From contig NZ_JAUHJQ010000016.1 in the NCBI RefSeq assembly GCF_030412965.1, positions 1-40,613 on the forward strand: a DNA stretch of 40,613 nucleotides, read 5' to 3'. A program made the position numbers and the translations under genes. This stretch comes from Nocardioides oceani. Lineage in GTDB: Bacteria; Actinomycetota; Actinomycetes; Propionibacteriales; Nocardioidaceae. The notes below the pieces were generated by a model. That model was not told the DNA's origin and made no database searches. It saw nothing but the letters and a program-made list of their open reading frames with translations. The first letter of the stretch is position 1. Every line of letters begins with the position of its first letter. This document shows positions 26,084-34,816 of this stretch, piece by piece.

Positions 26084-26584
26084 TCAGCCGGGCTCGACCT
26101 CGGCGCGGGCCGCGGCGAGGCCCCGCTCGGCGGCCTCGCGGACCCCCGGGTCGTCGGGGTCGAGGCCCTCGTCGAGCTCGTAGGCCCACGTCAGCGCGCG
26201 GTCGCCCGCGGCCGCCCTGCGGGCCACGACGCGCAGGCCGCGCCCGCCGACGACCGGCACGTGGCGGGTGAGGACGACGCTGGCGCTCACCCGTTCCCGG
26301 ACCAGCTCGAGCAGCCGCCCGGGCTCGGCGACCGAGAGCCGGTGCACCGGCTGCGGCTCGCCCCAGGTGCCGACCTCACGGACCACCAGCGCGGTGCTGT
26401 CGCGGTCCCAGTGCGCCGCCTGGACCTCCTCCCACGGGACCCGCCGGTCCGGCAGGTAGAGCGCCTCGCGGGTGCCGCCGACCGGGCCGAGGGAGGTGTC
26501 GCTCCAGGCGAGCAGGCGCTCCCCGCGACGTACGCCGAGGTCGGGGGTGTCGCGACGCGGCCGACCGGGCAGCGGCAGCCTCAC
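26084..26584 (-). CDS. Hypothetical protein coupled to dnaG
   Basis: A 166-residue protein I do not recognise. It looks beta-rich in its first two thirds (LGVRRGERLLAWSDTS...ALYLPDRRVPWEEVQAAHWDRDSTALVVREVG, a pattern like PH-type domains) and helical at the end (PGVREAAERGLAAARAEVEPG). The GTG start overlaps the dnaG stop by four bases (GTGA), so it is translated after the primase. It has the same base composition as the surrounding chromosome and lies just outside the island. Confidence 0.7.
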   Translation of the reverse strand: MRLPLPGRPRRDTPDLGVRRGERLLAWSDTSLGPVGGTREALYLPDRRVPWEEVQAAHWDRDSTALVVREVGTWGEPQPVHRLSVAEPGRLLELVRERVSASVVLTRHVPVVGGRGLRVVARRAAAGDRALTWAYELDEGLDPDDPGVREAAERGLAAARAEVEPG

Positions 26585-28473
26585 GTGGCGCCGACCGTGC
26601 GCTCGCGCAGGGTGCGGCGGTGCTGCTCGAGGGCGGCGAGCTCGCCGAACATCCGGTTGTACTCGGTGGCGTTCTCCACCGGGTTCGTGCGCTGCAACCT
26701 CGACTTCAGGTCGGCGATGCGGCGCATCGCGGTCAGCTCGAGGAGCCGGAAGACGTGCATCGAGACGTACGCCGCGTCCGGCTCCTTCGCGGTCCGGATC
26801 GGCTCGACGGCCAGCGCGCTGATCGCCGAGGAGACCGCGGGGTCGGTGGCCGCGTCGCGCAGGCGGCCGGCCCAGCTCGCGTCACCAGACCCGGCGACGG
26901 GTCCTCCGGCCGCGGCGACCAGCTCCCACACCGCCCGGTAGACGGGGTGGGTGAAGTCGTCGGTGCCGATGTCGGAGGTGGTCCGCCCGATCGCCATGGG
27001 GTGCTGGATGACCAGCTTGAGGGTCTCCCGCTCGAGGGCGAACCGGGGGTCGCGCAGGTCGGGGACCGGGTTGCGCGGCGCGGGCGGTGCCGGCGCCTCC
27101 GGCTCGGCGCGGCGGGCACCGCGCTGGTCGGGCTTGGCCGGGCCGCGGCTCGTGGCGCGGCGTACCTCCCCGCGCGCCTGCTCGATGTCGACGCCGACCA
27201 TGCCGGCGAGCTCGCGGGCGAAGGCGTCGACCTTCGAGCGGTCGCGGATGCTGGAGACGAGCCGGGCGCCCTCACGCAGCGCGTCCACGCGGCTGTCGGC
27301 GCGGTCGAGGTCGTACTTGCCGACGACGTTGCCGAGGACGAACCGGTAGAGCGGCACCCGGCGGGCCACGAGCTCGCGGACGGCGGCGTCGCCCTGCTTG
27401 ATCCGCAGGTCGCAGGGGTCCATGCCGTCGGGCTCGACGGTGACGTAGGTCTGGGAGACGAAGTTCTGGTCGCCGCCGAACGTGCGCAGCGCGGCCTTCT
27501 GGCCCGCGGCGTCGCCGTCGAAGGCGAAGATCACCTCGCCGCGGAACTCCTCGTGGTCGTGCATGAACCGCCGCAGCACCCGCGCGTGCTCGTCGCCGAA
27601 CGCGGTGCCGCACGTCGCGACCGCGGTGGTGACGCCGGCGAGGTGGCAGGCCATCACGTCGGTGTAGCCCTCGACGACCACGGCCTGGGAGGAGCGCGCC
27701 ATGTCCTTGCGCGCGAGATCGATGCCGTAGAGCACCTGGCTCTTCTTGTAGATCGGCGTCTCGGAGGTGTTGAGGTACTTCGCGTCGATCCGGTCGTCCT
27801 CGAAGATCCGGCGCGCGCCGAAGCCGATGGTGTCGCCGCCGGCCTCGCGGATGGGCCAGAGCAGGCGGCCGCGGAAGCGGTCGTAGGCCGAGCGGCCGAC
27901 CGCGACGAGGCCGCCGACGACCAGCTCCTCCTGGGAGAACGCCTTCTGCCGCAGGTGCTTGAAGAGCGCGTCGCCGTCGCGCGGGGCGAAGCCGACGCCG
28001 AACATCTCCGCCGCGGACTGGTCGAACCCGCGCTCGGCGAGGAACTGCCGGGCGACCAGCGCGTCCGGCGTCGAGAGCTGCTCGGCGTAGAACTGCTGGG
28101 CCGCCTTGTGCGCCTCGACCAGCCGGTTGCGCTGGGGGCCGCGGGGGCGGTCCTCGCGGACGTCGCCCTCCTCGCGGCGCAGCTGGACCCCGAACTTGTC
28201 GGCGAGCCGCTCGACGGCCTCGGCGAAGGACAGCGCGTCGATGTCCATCACGAACTTGATGACGTCGCCGCCGGCCTGGCAGCCGAAGCAGTGGAAGAAC
28301 CCGCGGCTCGGGGTGACGTGGAAGGAGGGCGACTTCTCGTCGTGGAACGGGCAGAGCCCCTTCAGCGACCCGCCGCCGGCGTTGCGCAGGCTGACGTGCT
28401 CGGAGACCACGTCGTCGATGCGCGCCTTCTCGCGCACCTCGGCGATGCTCTCCTCGCGGATCAGGCCTGCCAC
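26581..28473 (-). CDS. dnaG: DNA primase
   Basis: A 630-residue primase that makes RNA primers for replication. The N-terminal zinc-binding domain shows Cys41, His44, Cys62 and Cys65 (CPFHDEKSPSFHV...FFHCFGC). The catalytic TOPRIM centre has Glu268 (VVVEGYTDV) and the DGD acids at 319-321 (FAFDGDAAG). A Pro/Ala-rich linker (~445-475) leads to the C-terminal helicase-binding domain. The GTG start is preceded at seven bases by TAGGAT on the minus strand, a good -10, so a leaderless internal promoter is likely in addition to read-through from upstream genes. Linkage to dgt is conserved in actinobacteria. Confidence 0.96.
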   Translation of the reverse strand: MAGLIREESIAEVREKARIDDVVSEHVSLRNAGGGSLKGLCPFHDEKSPSFHVTPSRGFFHCFGCQAGGDVIKFVMDIDALSFAEAVERLADKFGVQLRREEGDVREDRPRGPQRNRLVEAHKAAQQFYAEQLSTPDALVARQFLAERGFDQSAAEMFGVGFAPRDGDALFKHLRQKAFSQEELVVGGLVAVGRSAYDRFRGRLLWPIREAGGDTIGFGARRIFEDDRIDAKYLNTSETPIYKKSQVLYGIDLARKDMARSSQAVVVEGYTDVMACHLAGVTTAVATCGTAFGDEHARVLRRFMHDHEEFRGEVIFAFDGDAAGQKAALRTFGGDQNFVSQTYVTVEPDGMDPCDLRIKQGDAAVRELVARRVPLYRFVLGNVVGKYDLDRADSRVDALREGARLVSSIRDRSKVDAFARELAGMVGVDIEQARGEVRRATSRGPAKPDQRGARRAEPEAPAPPAPRNPVPDLRDPRFALERETLKLVIQHPMAIGRTTSDIGTDDFTHPVYRAVWELVAAAGGPVAGSGDASWAGRLRDAATDPAVSSAISALAVEPIRTAKEPDAAYVSMHVFRLLELTAMRRIADLKSRLQRTNPVENATEYNRMFGELAALEQHRRTLRERTVGAT

Positions 28474-28501
28474 GAGGCCGATCCTAGGCGCCGGACGGGG
28501 A

Positions 28502-29416
28502 TCAGTACTCGCCGGTCATCAGGTTGTGGAGCGGCTCCCCCGCGGCGTACCGGTGCAGCTGGTCGCGGACCAGCCGGTGGGCCCGCGGCCACATCGCGCT
28601 GCTGGCGCCGCCCACGTGCGGGCTGACGAGCAGCCCGGGCGCGTCCCACAACGGGCTGTCGGCCGGGAGCGGCTCGGTGTCGGCGACGTCGAGGGCCGCA
28701 CGGACCCGGCCGGCGTGGAGCGCCGCGACCAGGTCGTCGGTCACGACCACGCCGCCGCGGGCGACGTTGACCAGCAGCGCGCCGTCCTTCATCCGGCCGA
28801 GGAAGCCGGCGTCGACCAGGCCGCGGGTGGCGTCGGTCAGCGGCACCACGAGCACGACCACGTCGGCCTCGGGCAGGAGCGTGGGCAGGTCCTCGATCGG
28901 GTGCACGCCCTCACGGGCGGTCCGGGCGACGCGGACCACGTCGACCTCGAACGGGAGCAGCCGGGCCTCGATCGCCTCGCCGATGGCGCCGTACCCGACG
29001 AGCAGCACGCGCCGGTCGGCCAGCGCCGGGCGCCAGCCGGGCGTCCACTCGTGGCGGTCCTGGGCGCGGACGAAGTCCGGGATGCCGCGGAGCGAGGCGA
29101 GGACCAGCGCGAGGGTCAGCTCAGCGGTCGAGGTGTCGTGGATGCCGCGGCCGTTGCACAGCGCCACGCCCTCGGGCACCCGGGAGCGGACGTTGTCCAC
29201 GCCGGCGGAGAGCAGCTGCACGACCTCGAGGCTGCGCATCCGCGGCAGCACGTCGCCGATCGCCGGCCCCATCTGGTACGGCGGCACGTAGAAGCGCACG
29301 TCCTCGACCGAGTCCGGGACCTCCTGCGTCGGGTCGACCACCTCGTAGCGCAGCCCGTCGGGCGGGTCTCCCAGCTCGGCGGGGTCGAAGGGCAGCCAGA
29401 CGAGTCGGTCGCTCAC
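28502..29416 (-). CDS. D-isomer-specific 2-hydroxyacid dehydrogenase
   Basis: A 304-residue NAD(P)-dependent dehydrogenase. The nucleotide-binding loop VGYGAIGEAIEARL and the family's catalytic residues are seen: Arg in VNVARGGVV, Glu in DVADTEPLP and His in SPHVGGASS. The substrate is not known; the family includes glyoxylate, hydroxypyruvate and phosphoglycerate dehydrogenases, and this length fits the GhrA-like forms. The GTG start lies seven bases after TAGGGT, a leaderless arrangement, and that -10 overlaps the palindrome at 29425-29438. It sits between dgt and dnaG on the same strand. Confidence 0.87.
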   Translation of the reverse strand: MSDRLVWLPFDPAELGDPPDGLRYEVVDPTQEVPDSVEDVRFYVPPYQMGPAIGDVLPRMRSLEVVQLLSAGVDNVRSRVPEGVALCNGRGIHDTSTAELTLALVLASLRGIPDFVRAQDRHEWTPGWRPALADRRVLLVGYGAIGEAIEARLLPFEVDVVRVARTAREGVHPIEDLPTLLPEADVVVLVVPLTDATRGLVDAGFLGRMKDGALLVNVARGGVVVTDDLVAALHAGRVRAALDVADTEPLPADSPLWDAPGLLVSPHVGGASSAMWPRAHRLVRDQLHRYAAGEPLHNLMTGEY

Positions 29417-29424
29417 ATTGTCGA

Positions 29425-29438
29425 CCCTACCGGTAGGG
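29425..29438. promoter_or_regulatory. Perfect 14-bp palindrome over the dehydrogenase promoter
   Basis: CCCTACCGGTAGGG is fully self-complementary and overlaps the minus-strand -10 TAGGGT (29429-29424) of the dehydrogenase gene. A regulator bound here would block that promoter. The gap to the dgt stop is only 47 bases, so the site also lies just after dgt. Confidence 0.4.
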
Positions 29439-29463
29439 AATCACGCGCCTCGCCGGCGACCGC

Positions 29464-30732
29464 TCAGCGGCACAGGCGGGCGTGCCACTCGACGGCGCTC
29501 GCGTCGGTGAGCGAGGCCACCTGGTCGACGACCACCCGCAGCCGGGCGGCGTCGTCGGCCGCGGCCCGCCAGTCGTCGGCGAGCGGCCGCTGCAGCGCGT
29601 CGGGGCCGCGGTCGGCCAGCGCGGCGACCAACTCGGCCACGAGCTCCCGCTGCCGCTCCATCAGCGCCACCCGGTCCTCGGCCTGCATCACGTAGCGCGC
29701 GGCGACGCCCTTGAGCACCGCGATCTCCAGGCGCGTGGCCTCCGGGACGACCAGGTCGGCGCGGTAGCGGACGAACGGCCCCTCCCCCGCGGCGTACGTC
29801 GCGTGCTGCACCGCCCCGCAGAACCGGCCGATCAGGTCGCTCGTGAGGTTCTTCAGCGCCGCCAGCCCGCGCCGGGTGCCGTCGTAGGGCGCGGCCGGCC
29901 ACGACCCCTGCGTCCGGAGGCCGGCGAGGACCTCGTCGAGCACGTCGTCGGTGGCGTCGGGGACGTACCAGTCGCGCACCGTCTCCCACACCGCGGCGGT
30001 GTCGAGCCGGGTCAGGTCGACGCGGCCGGCCACGATGCCGTCCTCGATGTCGTGCACGGAGTAGGCCACGTCGTCGGCGAGGTCCATCACCTGCGCCTCG
30101 AGGCACTGCCGCGCACCGACCGCGCCGCGGCGCATCCAGTCGAAGACCGGCCGGTCGTCGTCGTACACCCCGAACTTGCTGACCTCGCGCGGCGAGCCGT
30201 CGGCGTGCACGCCCTGCGGGTCCTCGGCACGCTCCCGCGGCCAGGGGTACTTGGTGCAGGCGTCCAGGGTGGCGCGGGTGAGGTTGAGCCCGACCGACGC
30301 GCCGTCGGGGCCGAAGGTCTTGGCCTCCAGCCGGGTCAGCAGGCGCAGGGTCTGCGCGTTGCCCTCGAACCCGCCGCAGCCGGCGCTGAGCTCGGCGAGC
30401 ACGCGCTCCCCGTTGTGGCCGAACGGCGGGTGGCCCAGATCGTGGGCGAGCGCGGCGGTCTCGGCGATGTCCGGCTGGCTGCCCAGCGCCCGGGAGAGGT
30501 CGCGGGCGACCTGGGCCACCTCGAGGCTGTGGGTGAGCCGGTTGCGGACGAAGTCGTCGGTCTGCGGGTCCACCACCTGCGTCTTGGCGGCCAACCGCCT
30601 CGAGGCGGCCGCGTGCACCACCCGGGCGCGGTCGCGCTCGAACGCGGTCCGCTCGGGGGCGTCGACGCGCTTGGGCGGCTCCGGGACGACGCGCTCGCGC
30701 GCGGCGTCGTCGTACAGCTCCTCGGTGGTCAT
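29464..30732 (-). CDS. dgt: dGTP triphosphohydrolase-like HD-domain protein
   Basis: A 422-residue deoxynucleoside triphosphate hydrolase of the HD superfamily that cleaves dNTPs to nucleoside and triphosphate. The metal-binding residues are visible: His in NRLTHSLEVAQVAR, the HD pair in AALAHDLGHPPFGHNGE, and the later Asp in MDLADDVAYSVHDIEDG. The opening ERDRARVVHAAASRRLAAKTQV is typical. The ATG at 30732 is favoured over an upstream in-frame start; TAGGCT lies ten bases before it, giving a very short leader. It is the first gene of a run leading to dnaG. Confidence 0.93.
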   Translation of the reverse strand: MTTEELYDDAARERVVPEPPKRVDAPERTAFERDRARVVHAAASRRLAAKTQVVDPQTDDFVRNRLTHSLEVAQVARDLSRALGSQPDIAETAALAHDLGHPPFGHNGERVLAELSAGCGGFEGNAQTLRLLTRLEAKTFGPDGASVGLNLTRATLDACTKYPWPRERAEDPQGVHADGSPREVSKFGVYDDDRPVFDWMRRGAVGARQCLEAQVMDLADDVAYSVHDIEDGIVAGRVDLTRLDTAAVWETVRDWYVPDATDDVLDEVLAGLRTQGSWPAAPYDGTRRGLAALKNLTSDLIGRFCGAVQHATYAAGEGPFVRYRADLVVPEATRLEIAVLKGVAARYVMQAEDRVALMERQRELVAELVAALADRGPDALQRPLADDWRAAADDAARLRVVVDQVASLTDASAVEWHARLCR

Positions 30733-30774
30733 GGCGGGGGCGAGCCTAGAGGGGCCCGCCCCCGGCACGGGGAG

Positions 30775-31668
30775 TCAGTACGTCGTGACGTGCACGTGGT
30801 CGTAGTGGTTGGCCGTGACCGAGCCACGGTCCTCCATCGAGCGCCAGCCCTCACCGGAGCGCTCCACCGACCAGATCCTCTGGGCGTAGATCAGGTAGGA
30901 GATGCCCAGCTCGGCGTAGTTGGCGCGGAGGTACTCGGCGATCTGCCAGCCGAGGTCGCCGCTGACCATGATGTCGAGGGCGATGCCCTGGGCGTGCTCG
31001 CCGTCCCCGCGGAAGTCACCGTAGGAGGTGATCTGGGGGTACGCCGCGCACACGGCCTGGTGGACGGCGGCCACGTTGGGGCTGACCCCGGCGGAGACGG
31101 ACGTGCCGTTGGTGCACGTGCCCCCGACGGCCGGCTTGGCCGCGGCGGTCTCCTCCGCGCTCTCCACCTCGGGCTTCTCGGCGACCAGGTAGCCCTTGGT
31201 GACCCAGCGGGCGGTCCCCTCGACGACGACCTCCTCGCGGCCGAAGAGCGAGCGGCCGGTGACCAGCACCTTGGTCAGCTCGTCGAGGACGCCGACCTTG
31301 GTGGCCTCCTCACCGGGGGCGTCCCACAGGTTCAGCGCCTCGGTGGTCCACTGCTTCTCGTCCGCCGCGCGGACGGCGCGGCGCGTGGCCTCGGCGGAGG
31401 TCATCAGCTCGGCCTTGGTGGGCTTGCGCTCGATGCGGTCGGCGGAGCGGGAGACGATCGGCTGGCGCTCGAACGCGAGGTCGGCCGACGGGCTCGGGAC
31501 CGTCGCCTCGCGTGCGTTCGCGGTCACCAGCTCGGTCGTCGAGGGTGCTCCGACGACCCCGAGGGTCACCGCGCCGGCGGTGGCGAGGAGGGCGATGGGA
31601 GCCGCCACGAAGGCGGCCCGGGGCTTGCGGCGGGCATCGGCGTCCCGCTTGTGGCGGTGGTCTGCCAC
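30775..31668 (-). CDS. Exported SH3-like protein with ARB_07466-type C-terminal domain
   Basis: A 297-residue protein. A cytoplasmic basic stretch (VADHRHKRDADARRKPRA) precedes one hydrophobic helix (AAFVAAPIALLATAGAVTLGVV), which acts as signal or anchor. A middle region (~105-170; TTEALNLWDAPGEEATKVGVLDELTKVLVTG...GTARWVTKGYLV) reads as a bacterial SH3 domain. The C-terminal ~110 residues (HAQGIALDIMV...NHYDHVHVTTY) keep the His/Asp pattern of peptidase-like domains labelled ARB_07466. It probably acts at the cell wall. The GTG at 31668 has AAAGGA nine bases upstream. A folded leader precedes it. Confidence 0.75.
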   Translation of the reverse strand: MADHRHKRDADARRKPRAAFVAAPIALLATAGAVTLGVVGAPSTTELVTANAREATVPSPSADLAFERQPIVSRSADRIERKPTKAELMTSAEATRRAVRAADEKQWTTEALNLWDAPGEEATKVGVLDELTKVLVTGRSLFGREEVVVEGTARWVTKGYLVAEKPEVESAEETAAAKPAVGGTCTNGTSVSAGVSPNVAAVHQAVCAAYPQITSYGDFRGDGEHAQGIALDIMVSGDLGWQIAEYLRANYAELGISYLIYAQRIWSVERSGEGWRSMEDRGSVTANHYDHVHVTTY

Positions 31669-31800
31669 AGCGCTGAATCCTTTGCAGTTGCGTACATGGG
31701 ACGGCCGGTCAGCTCGTCGCTGGACCGGCACGGTCACCTACCGTGGCACACCTTCGCGCAGTTGCGTGAAAGATCAACGGTAAAAACCGCTGTGCGTCGG
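31669..31800 (-). promoter_or_regulatory. Structured 5' leader of the exported SH3-like gene
   Basis: Read on the minus strand, this region has two copies of ACGCAACTGC (31767-31758 and 31693-31684), each followed within a few bases by AAGG, the second being the ribosome-binding site. Between them is a hairpin with arms GCCGGTC / GACCGGC (31704-31710 / 31723-31729), extended by an inner AGC/GCT. In actinobacteria cyclic-di-AMP riboswitches often precede cell-wall hydrolase genes, but I cannot align this leader to that consensus, so it is left as an unassigned structured leader. Confidence 0.4.
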
Positions 31801-31801
31801 C

Positions 31802-32938
31802 TCACCCGCCGGTGCCGCTGTCCGCGTCCTCCGCCAGCACGCAGCCCAGGCCATCGGTCTCGTCGAGCCAGCCCTCGGGCAGCACCACCTTGCTGCGCGG
31901 CGAGCCCTGGCGCCCGCGCGGCGCACCCAGCTCCGAGGCGGGGAAGGCCTCGTCGGGGTCGAGCTCGGCCAGCAGCGCGTCGAGCGCGGCCAGGCTGTCG
32001 ACGAGGCCGAGCGAGCGACGCATCTGGCCACCGGCGGCGAACCCCTTGAGGTACCACGAGACGTGCTTGCGGAACTCCTTGCAGCCCCGCTCCTCCCCCA
32101 TGTGCTGGCACAGCAGCTCGGCGTGCCGGCGCATCATCGCCGCCACCTCGCCGAGCGTCGGCAGGGTCTCGACCTGCTCGCCACCGAAGGCGGCCGCGAG
32201 ATCGCGGAACAGCCACGGCCGGCCCAGGCAGCCGCGACCGACGACGACGCCCGCGGCGCCGGTCTGCTCGACCATGCGCACTGCGTCGGCCGCCTCCCAG
32301 ATGTCGCCGTTGCCGAGCACCGGGATGTCGACGGACGCGGCGAGCTCGCCGATGGCGTCCCAGTCCGCCTCGCCGGAGTAGGCCTGCGCGACGGTCCGGC
32401 CGTGCAGGGCAATCGCCGCGGCGCCGGCCTCCTGGGCGATCCGGCCGGCGTCGAGGTAGGTCAGGTGGTCCTCGTCGATGCCCTTGCGCGTCTTCATCGT
32501 CACCGGCACGTCGTACGGCGTGGCCGCCGCGACCGCGTGCTCGAGGATCCGGCCGAGGAGGCCGCGCTTCCACGGCAGCGCGCCGCCGCCGCCCTTGCGG
32601 GTGACCTTCGGGACCGGGCAGCCGAAGTTGAGGTCGATGTGCGCGACGCCGTACTCCGCGCAGAGGATCTCCGCGGCCTTGCCGACGTAGACCGGGTCGG
32701 TGCCGTAGAGCTGCACCGACCGCGTGGTCTCCAGCTCGTCGAAGACCAGCATGTCGCGGGTGTGCTGGTCACCCTCGACCAGCCCGCGGCTGGTGATCAT
32801 CTCGCAGACGTAGAGGCCGGCGCCCTGCTCGGCGCACAGCCGGCGGTACGCCGCGTTGGTGATGCCCGCCATCGGCGCGAGCACGACGGGGGTGTCGACG
32901 CGCAGCGACCCGAGGGCCAGCGAGGAGGGCAGCGACAT
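31802..32938 (-). CDS. dusB: tRNA-dihydrouridine synthase
   Basis: A 378-residue FMN enzyme that reduces uridines in tRNA. DusB-type motifs: APMAGITNAAYRRLC near the start, the Cys of NFGCPVPKVTRKGGGGALP, LHGRTVAQAYSGEADW, GNGDIW and GVVVGRGCLGRPWLF, then a C-terminal helical tRNA-binding domain (FRKHVSWYLKGF). The ATG at 32938 gives the family's usual opening (LALGSLRVDTPVVLAPMAG); an ATG three codons upstream is nearly as good. The symbol reflects family resemblance; actinobacteria usually have a single dus gene. Confidence 0.92.
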   Translation of the reverse strand: MSLPSSLALGSLRVDTPVVLAPMAGITNAAYRRLCAEQGAGLYVCEMITSRGLVEGDQHTRDMLVFDELETTRSVQLYGTDPVYVGKAAEILCAEYGVAHIDLNFGCPVPKVTRKGGGGALPWKRGLLGRILEHAVAAATPYDVPVTMKTRKGIDEDHLTYLDAGRIAQEAGAAAIALHGRTVAQAYSGEADWDAIGELAASVDIPVLGNGDIWEAADAVRMVEQTGAAGVVVGRGCLGRPWLFRDLAAAFGGEQVETLPTLGEVAAMMRRHAELLCQHMGEERGCKEFRKHVSWYLKGFAAGGQMRRSLGLVDSLAALDALLAELDPDEAFPASELGAPRGRQGSPRSKVVLPEGWLDETDGLGCVLAEDADSGTGG

Positions 32939-32982
32939 GCCCTCCATTGTCCGGAGGGCCGCCGGCACGGCAAAACCGTGGC

Positions 32983-34041
32983 TCAGCGGGGCACGGTCCC
33001 CTGCACGGCGAAGCCCCACTCGCGGCGGTAGCGGCTGGCCCGGGCGCAGTCCGCTCCCCCGGCCGCCACGTCGACCAGGCACCGGACGAGGACGTAGCCC
33101 TTCCCGGGCACCCCGGAGAGGTGGACGAGGCCGCCGCCCTCCTTCTCGAACCAGACCTGCTCGCCCAGCTGGTGGGTGAGCCGCCTCGTGGCCAGCAGCC
33201 GTCCGTCGGCCACGCGACGTACCTGCAGGTCCTCGTGGCGGGTGGTCGGCGTCGCCGCGACACCGGCGACGAGCGTGCCGTCGGCGGAGATCGCGCTCGG
33301 CAGGAACGCCGCGTCCCAGGCCGGCGTGCCCGGCTCCTCCAGCGACGTGGGGCCGTAGCGCCCCGCGGTCGTCTCGACCATCGCCAGGTCCTGCCGGGGA
33401 GCGACCACGGCGCTGTGGACGTCGACACAGGTCAGCGACTCCTCCAGCTCCCCGACCGGCTCGGGCGGCACCCACGTGCAGGTCCGGCCCGGCAGGGCGA
33501 TCCGCACGCCGCCGCCGTCCCAGCGCAGCGCCCGGCCGACCTCGCCGGGGAACGCCAGCCGGGCCGAGACCCGCCCCGCGAGGGAGAGCACCACGCCGAC
33601 CGCGCCGCCGTCACGGTCCGTGGTCCACCGCAGGACCCGGTAGGGGTGGAAGGACTGCAGGAAGTACGTCCCGCCCTCGCGGTCCCACGCGCGAGCGACC
33701 TCCCGCGCGCTGCCGCGGCCGCCGACGGCGTACAGGCGCACCGAGGTCTGCCGCTCCTGGGCGACCAGCCAGCCGGCGTTGGAGGGCCCCACCAGCCGCA
33801 GGGAGTACGCCGGGTCCCGCGGCACCCCGATCCGCCGCTCCCTGCCGCTGCGCAGGTGGAGCAGCGCGGCGCCGCGCGGCTCGGGGAGCCGCTCGAGCCA
33901 CGCGAGGTCGGCGTCGGGGCCGCGGGGCAGGTCGCCGTCGCCCGCGGTCGCGGGCGCCGCCTGGACGACCAGGACCGGGACGACCAGGGCCAGGACGGCC
34001 AGGGCCCGGGCGAGCAGGGCGACCAGCGGGGGCTTCCTCAT
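32983..34041 (-). CDS. Secreted hypothetical protein, possibly beta-propeller
   Basis: A 352-residue protein with a clear signal peptide (MRKPPLVALLARALAVLALV...VQAAPATAG, cleavage expected after Ala in ATAG). The mature part consists of short beta-strand blocks ending in WLV, RVL or RLL patterns, with repeated display-of-value segments (GAALLHLRSGRERRIG; VRLYAVGG; LQVRRVADGRLLATRR), suggesting a WD40/TolB-like propeller. Four Cys could form disulfides. I do not recognise a specific family. The next gene upstream on this strand encodes a lipoprotein, so the pair may work at the cell surface. Confidence 0.65.
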   Translation of the reverse strand: MRKPPLVALLARALAVLALVVPVLVVQAAPATAGDGDLPRGPDADLAWLERLPEPRGAALLHLRSGRERRIGVPRDPAYSLRLVGPSNAGWLVAQERQTSVRLYAVGGRGSAREVARAWDREGGTYFLQSFHPYRVLRWTTDRDGGAVGVVLSLAGRVSARLAFPGEVGRALRWDGGGVRIALPGRTCTWVPPEPVGELEESLTCVDVHSAVVAPRQDLAMVETTAGRYGPTSLEEPGTPAWDAAFLPSAISADGTLVAGVAATPTTRHEDLQVRRVADGRLLATRRLTHQLGEQVWFEKEGGGLVHLSGVPGKGYVLVRCLVDVAAGGADCARASRYRREWGFAVQGTVPR

Positions 34042-34073
34042 GACCGGTCCGACGCGCGTCGTCCCGGAAAGGT

Positions 34074-34790
34074 TCAGCCCTTCCCGCCGCCGGACTTCCC
34101 CGACTTCTTCGCGCCCTTCTTCCCGGGTCCGCCCTTCTTCACCTTCTGGAGCTCACCGGTCCAGGTGATCGGGTTGAACTCCTGGCTCGGGCGGAAGCTC
34201 ACCGCCGTCAGCTCGCCCTTGCCCGGGGCGAGGTAGACCAGGCAGACGTCGGCCTTCTTGCCGGGGCCGAACTTCTTCGGCAGCGGCGCGCTCGGGCAGG
34301 GGTCGAAGCGGCTCGCGAAGGAGGAGTGCTCGATGAGGGTGTTCTTGCCGTCGACGATGTAGAGCGGCTGCAGGCGCATGCCGCCGAGGTCGCTGTCGCC
34401 CTCGTTCGTGACGGTCGCCCGCACGAAGTAGGGGTTGGACTTCTTGGTCGCGGCGTCGAGCTGCCAGCCGCTGAACGACTCCTTGAACGAGGTCCTCTCC
34501 AGGCGCTGGACCTCGATGCCGAGCACCCCGACCCGGCCCTGCCGCGGCTCGTAGGCCACGACGGCCTCCTCGCCGACCTCCAGCTCGGTGCCCTGCGGGG
34601 TGAGCTCGACGCCGTCCGGCACCGGGAGGTACGGCGTCGCGCTGGCCGACGCCGTGCCCGCGCCCGCCGTCGGCGAGCTGCTGCCCCCCGCGTCCGGCTC
34701 GTCGCCGGAGTCGTCGGAGCAGGCGGTCAGCAGCAGGCTGCCGGCGAGCAGGCCGGCCAGCACGGCACGGGCGTGACGGGGAGGACGCAT
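34074..34790 (-). CDS. Lipoprotein with DUF4352-like domain and Lys/Gly-rich tail
   Basis: A 238-residue lipoprotein. The signal sequence RAVLAGLLAGSLLLTAC ends in a lipobox (LTAC) whose Cys would be lipidated, followed by a Ser/Gly linker. The globular part (~85-200; TNEGDSDLGGMRLQPLYIVDG...FGPGKKADVCLVYLAPGK) looks like the immunoglobulin-like DUF4352 type. The last ~23 residues are almost only Lys, Gly and Ser (KKGGPGKKGAKKSGKSGGGK), an unusual basic tail that may touch the wall or membrane. The ATG at 34790 follows CACAAT by six bases, a leaderless arrangement; an ATG at 34805 is possible. Confidence 0.75.
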   Translation of the reverse strand: MRPPRHARAVLAGLLAGSLLLTACSDDSGDEPDAGGSSSPTAGAGTASASATPYLPVPDGVELTPQGTELEVGEEAVVAYEPRQGRVGVLGIEVQRLERTSFKESFSGWQLDAATKKSNPYFVRATVTNEGDSDLGGMRLQPLYIVDGKNTLIEHSSFASRFDPCPSAPLPKKFGPGKKADVCLVYLAPGKGELTAVSFRPSQEFNPITWTGELQKVKKGGPGKKGAKKSGKSGGGKG

Positions 34791-34816
34791 CCCTCGATTG
34801 TGCATGGAGGGCCTGG

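Noticed and set aside
31669..31800. Cyclic-di-AMP (ydaO) riboswitch
   Set aside because: The context suits it, but I could not align the conserved ydaO segments by eye, so the region is listed only as a structured leader.
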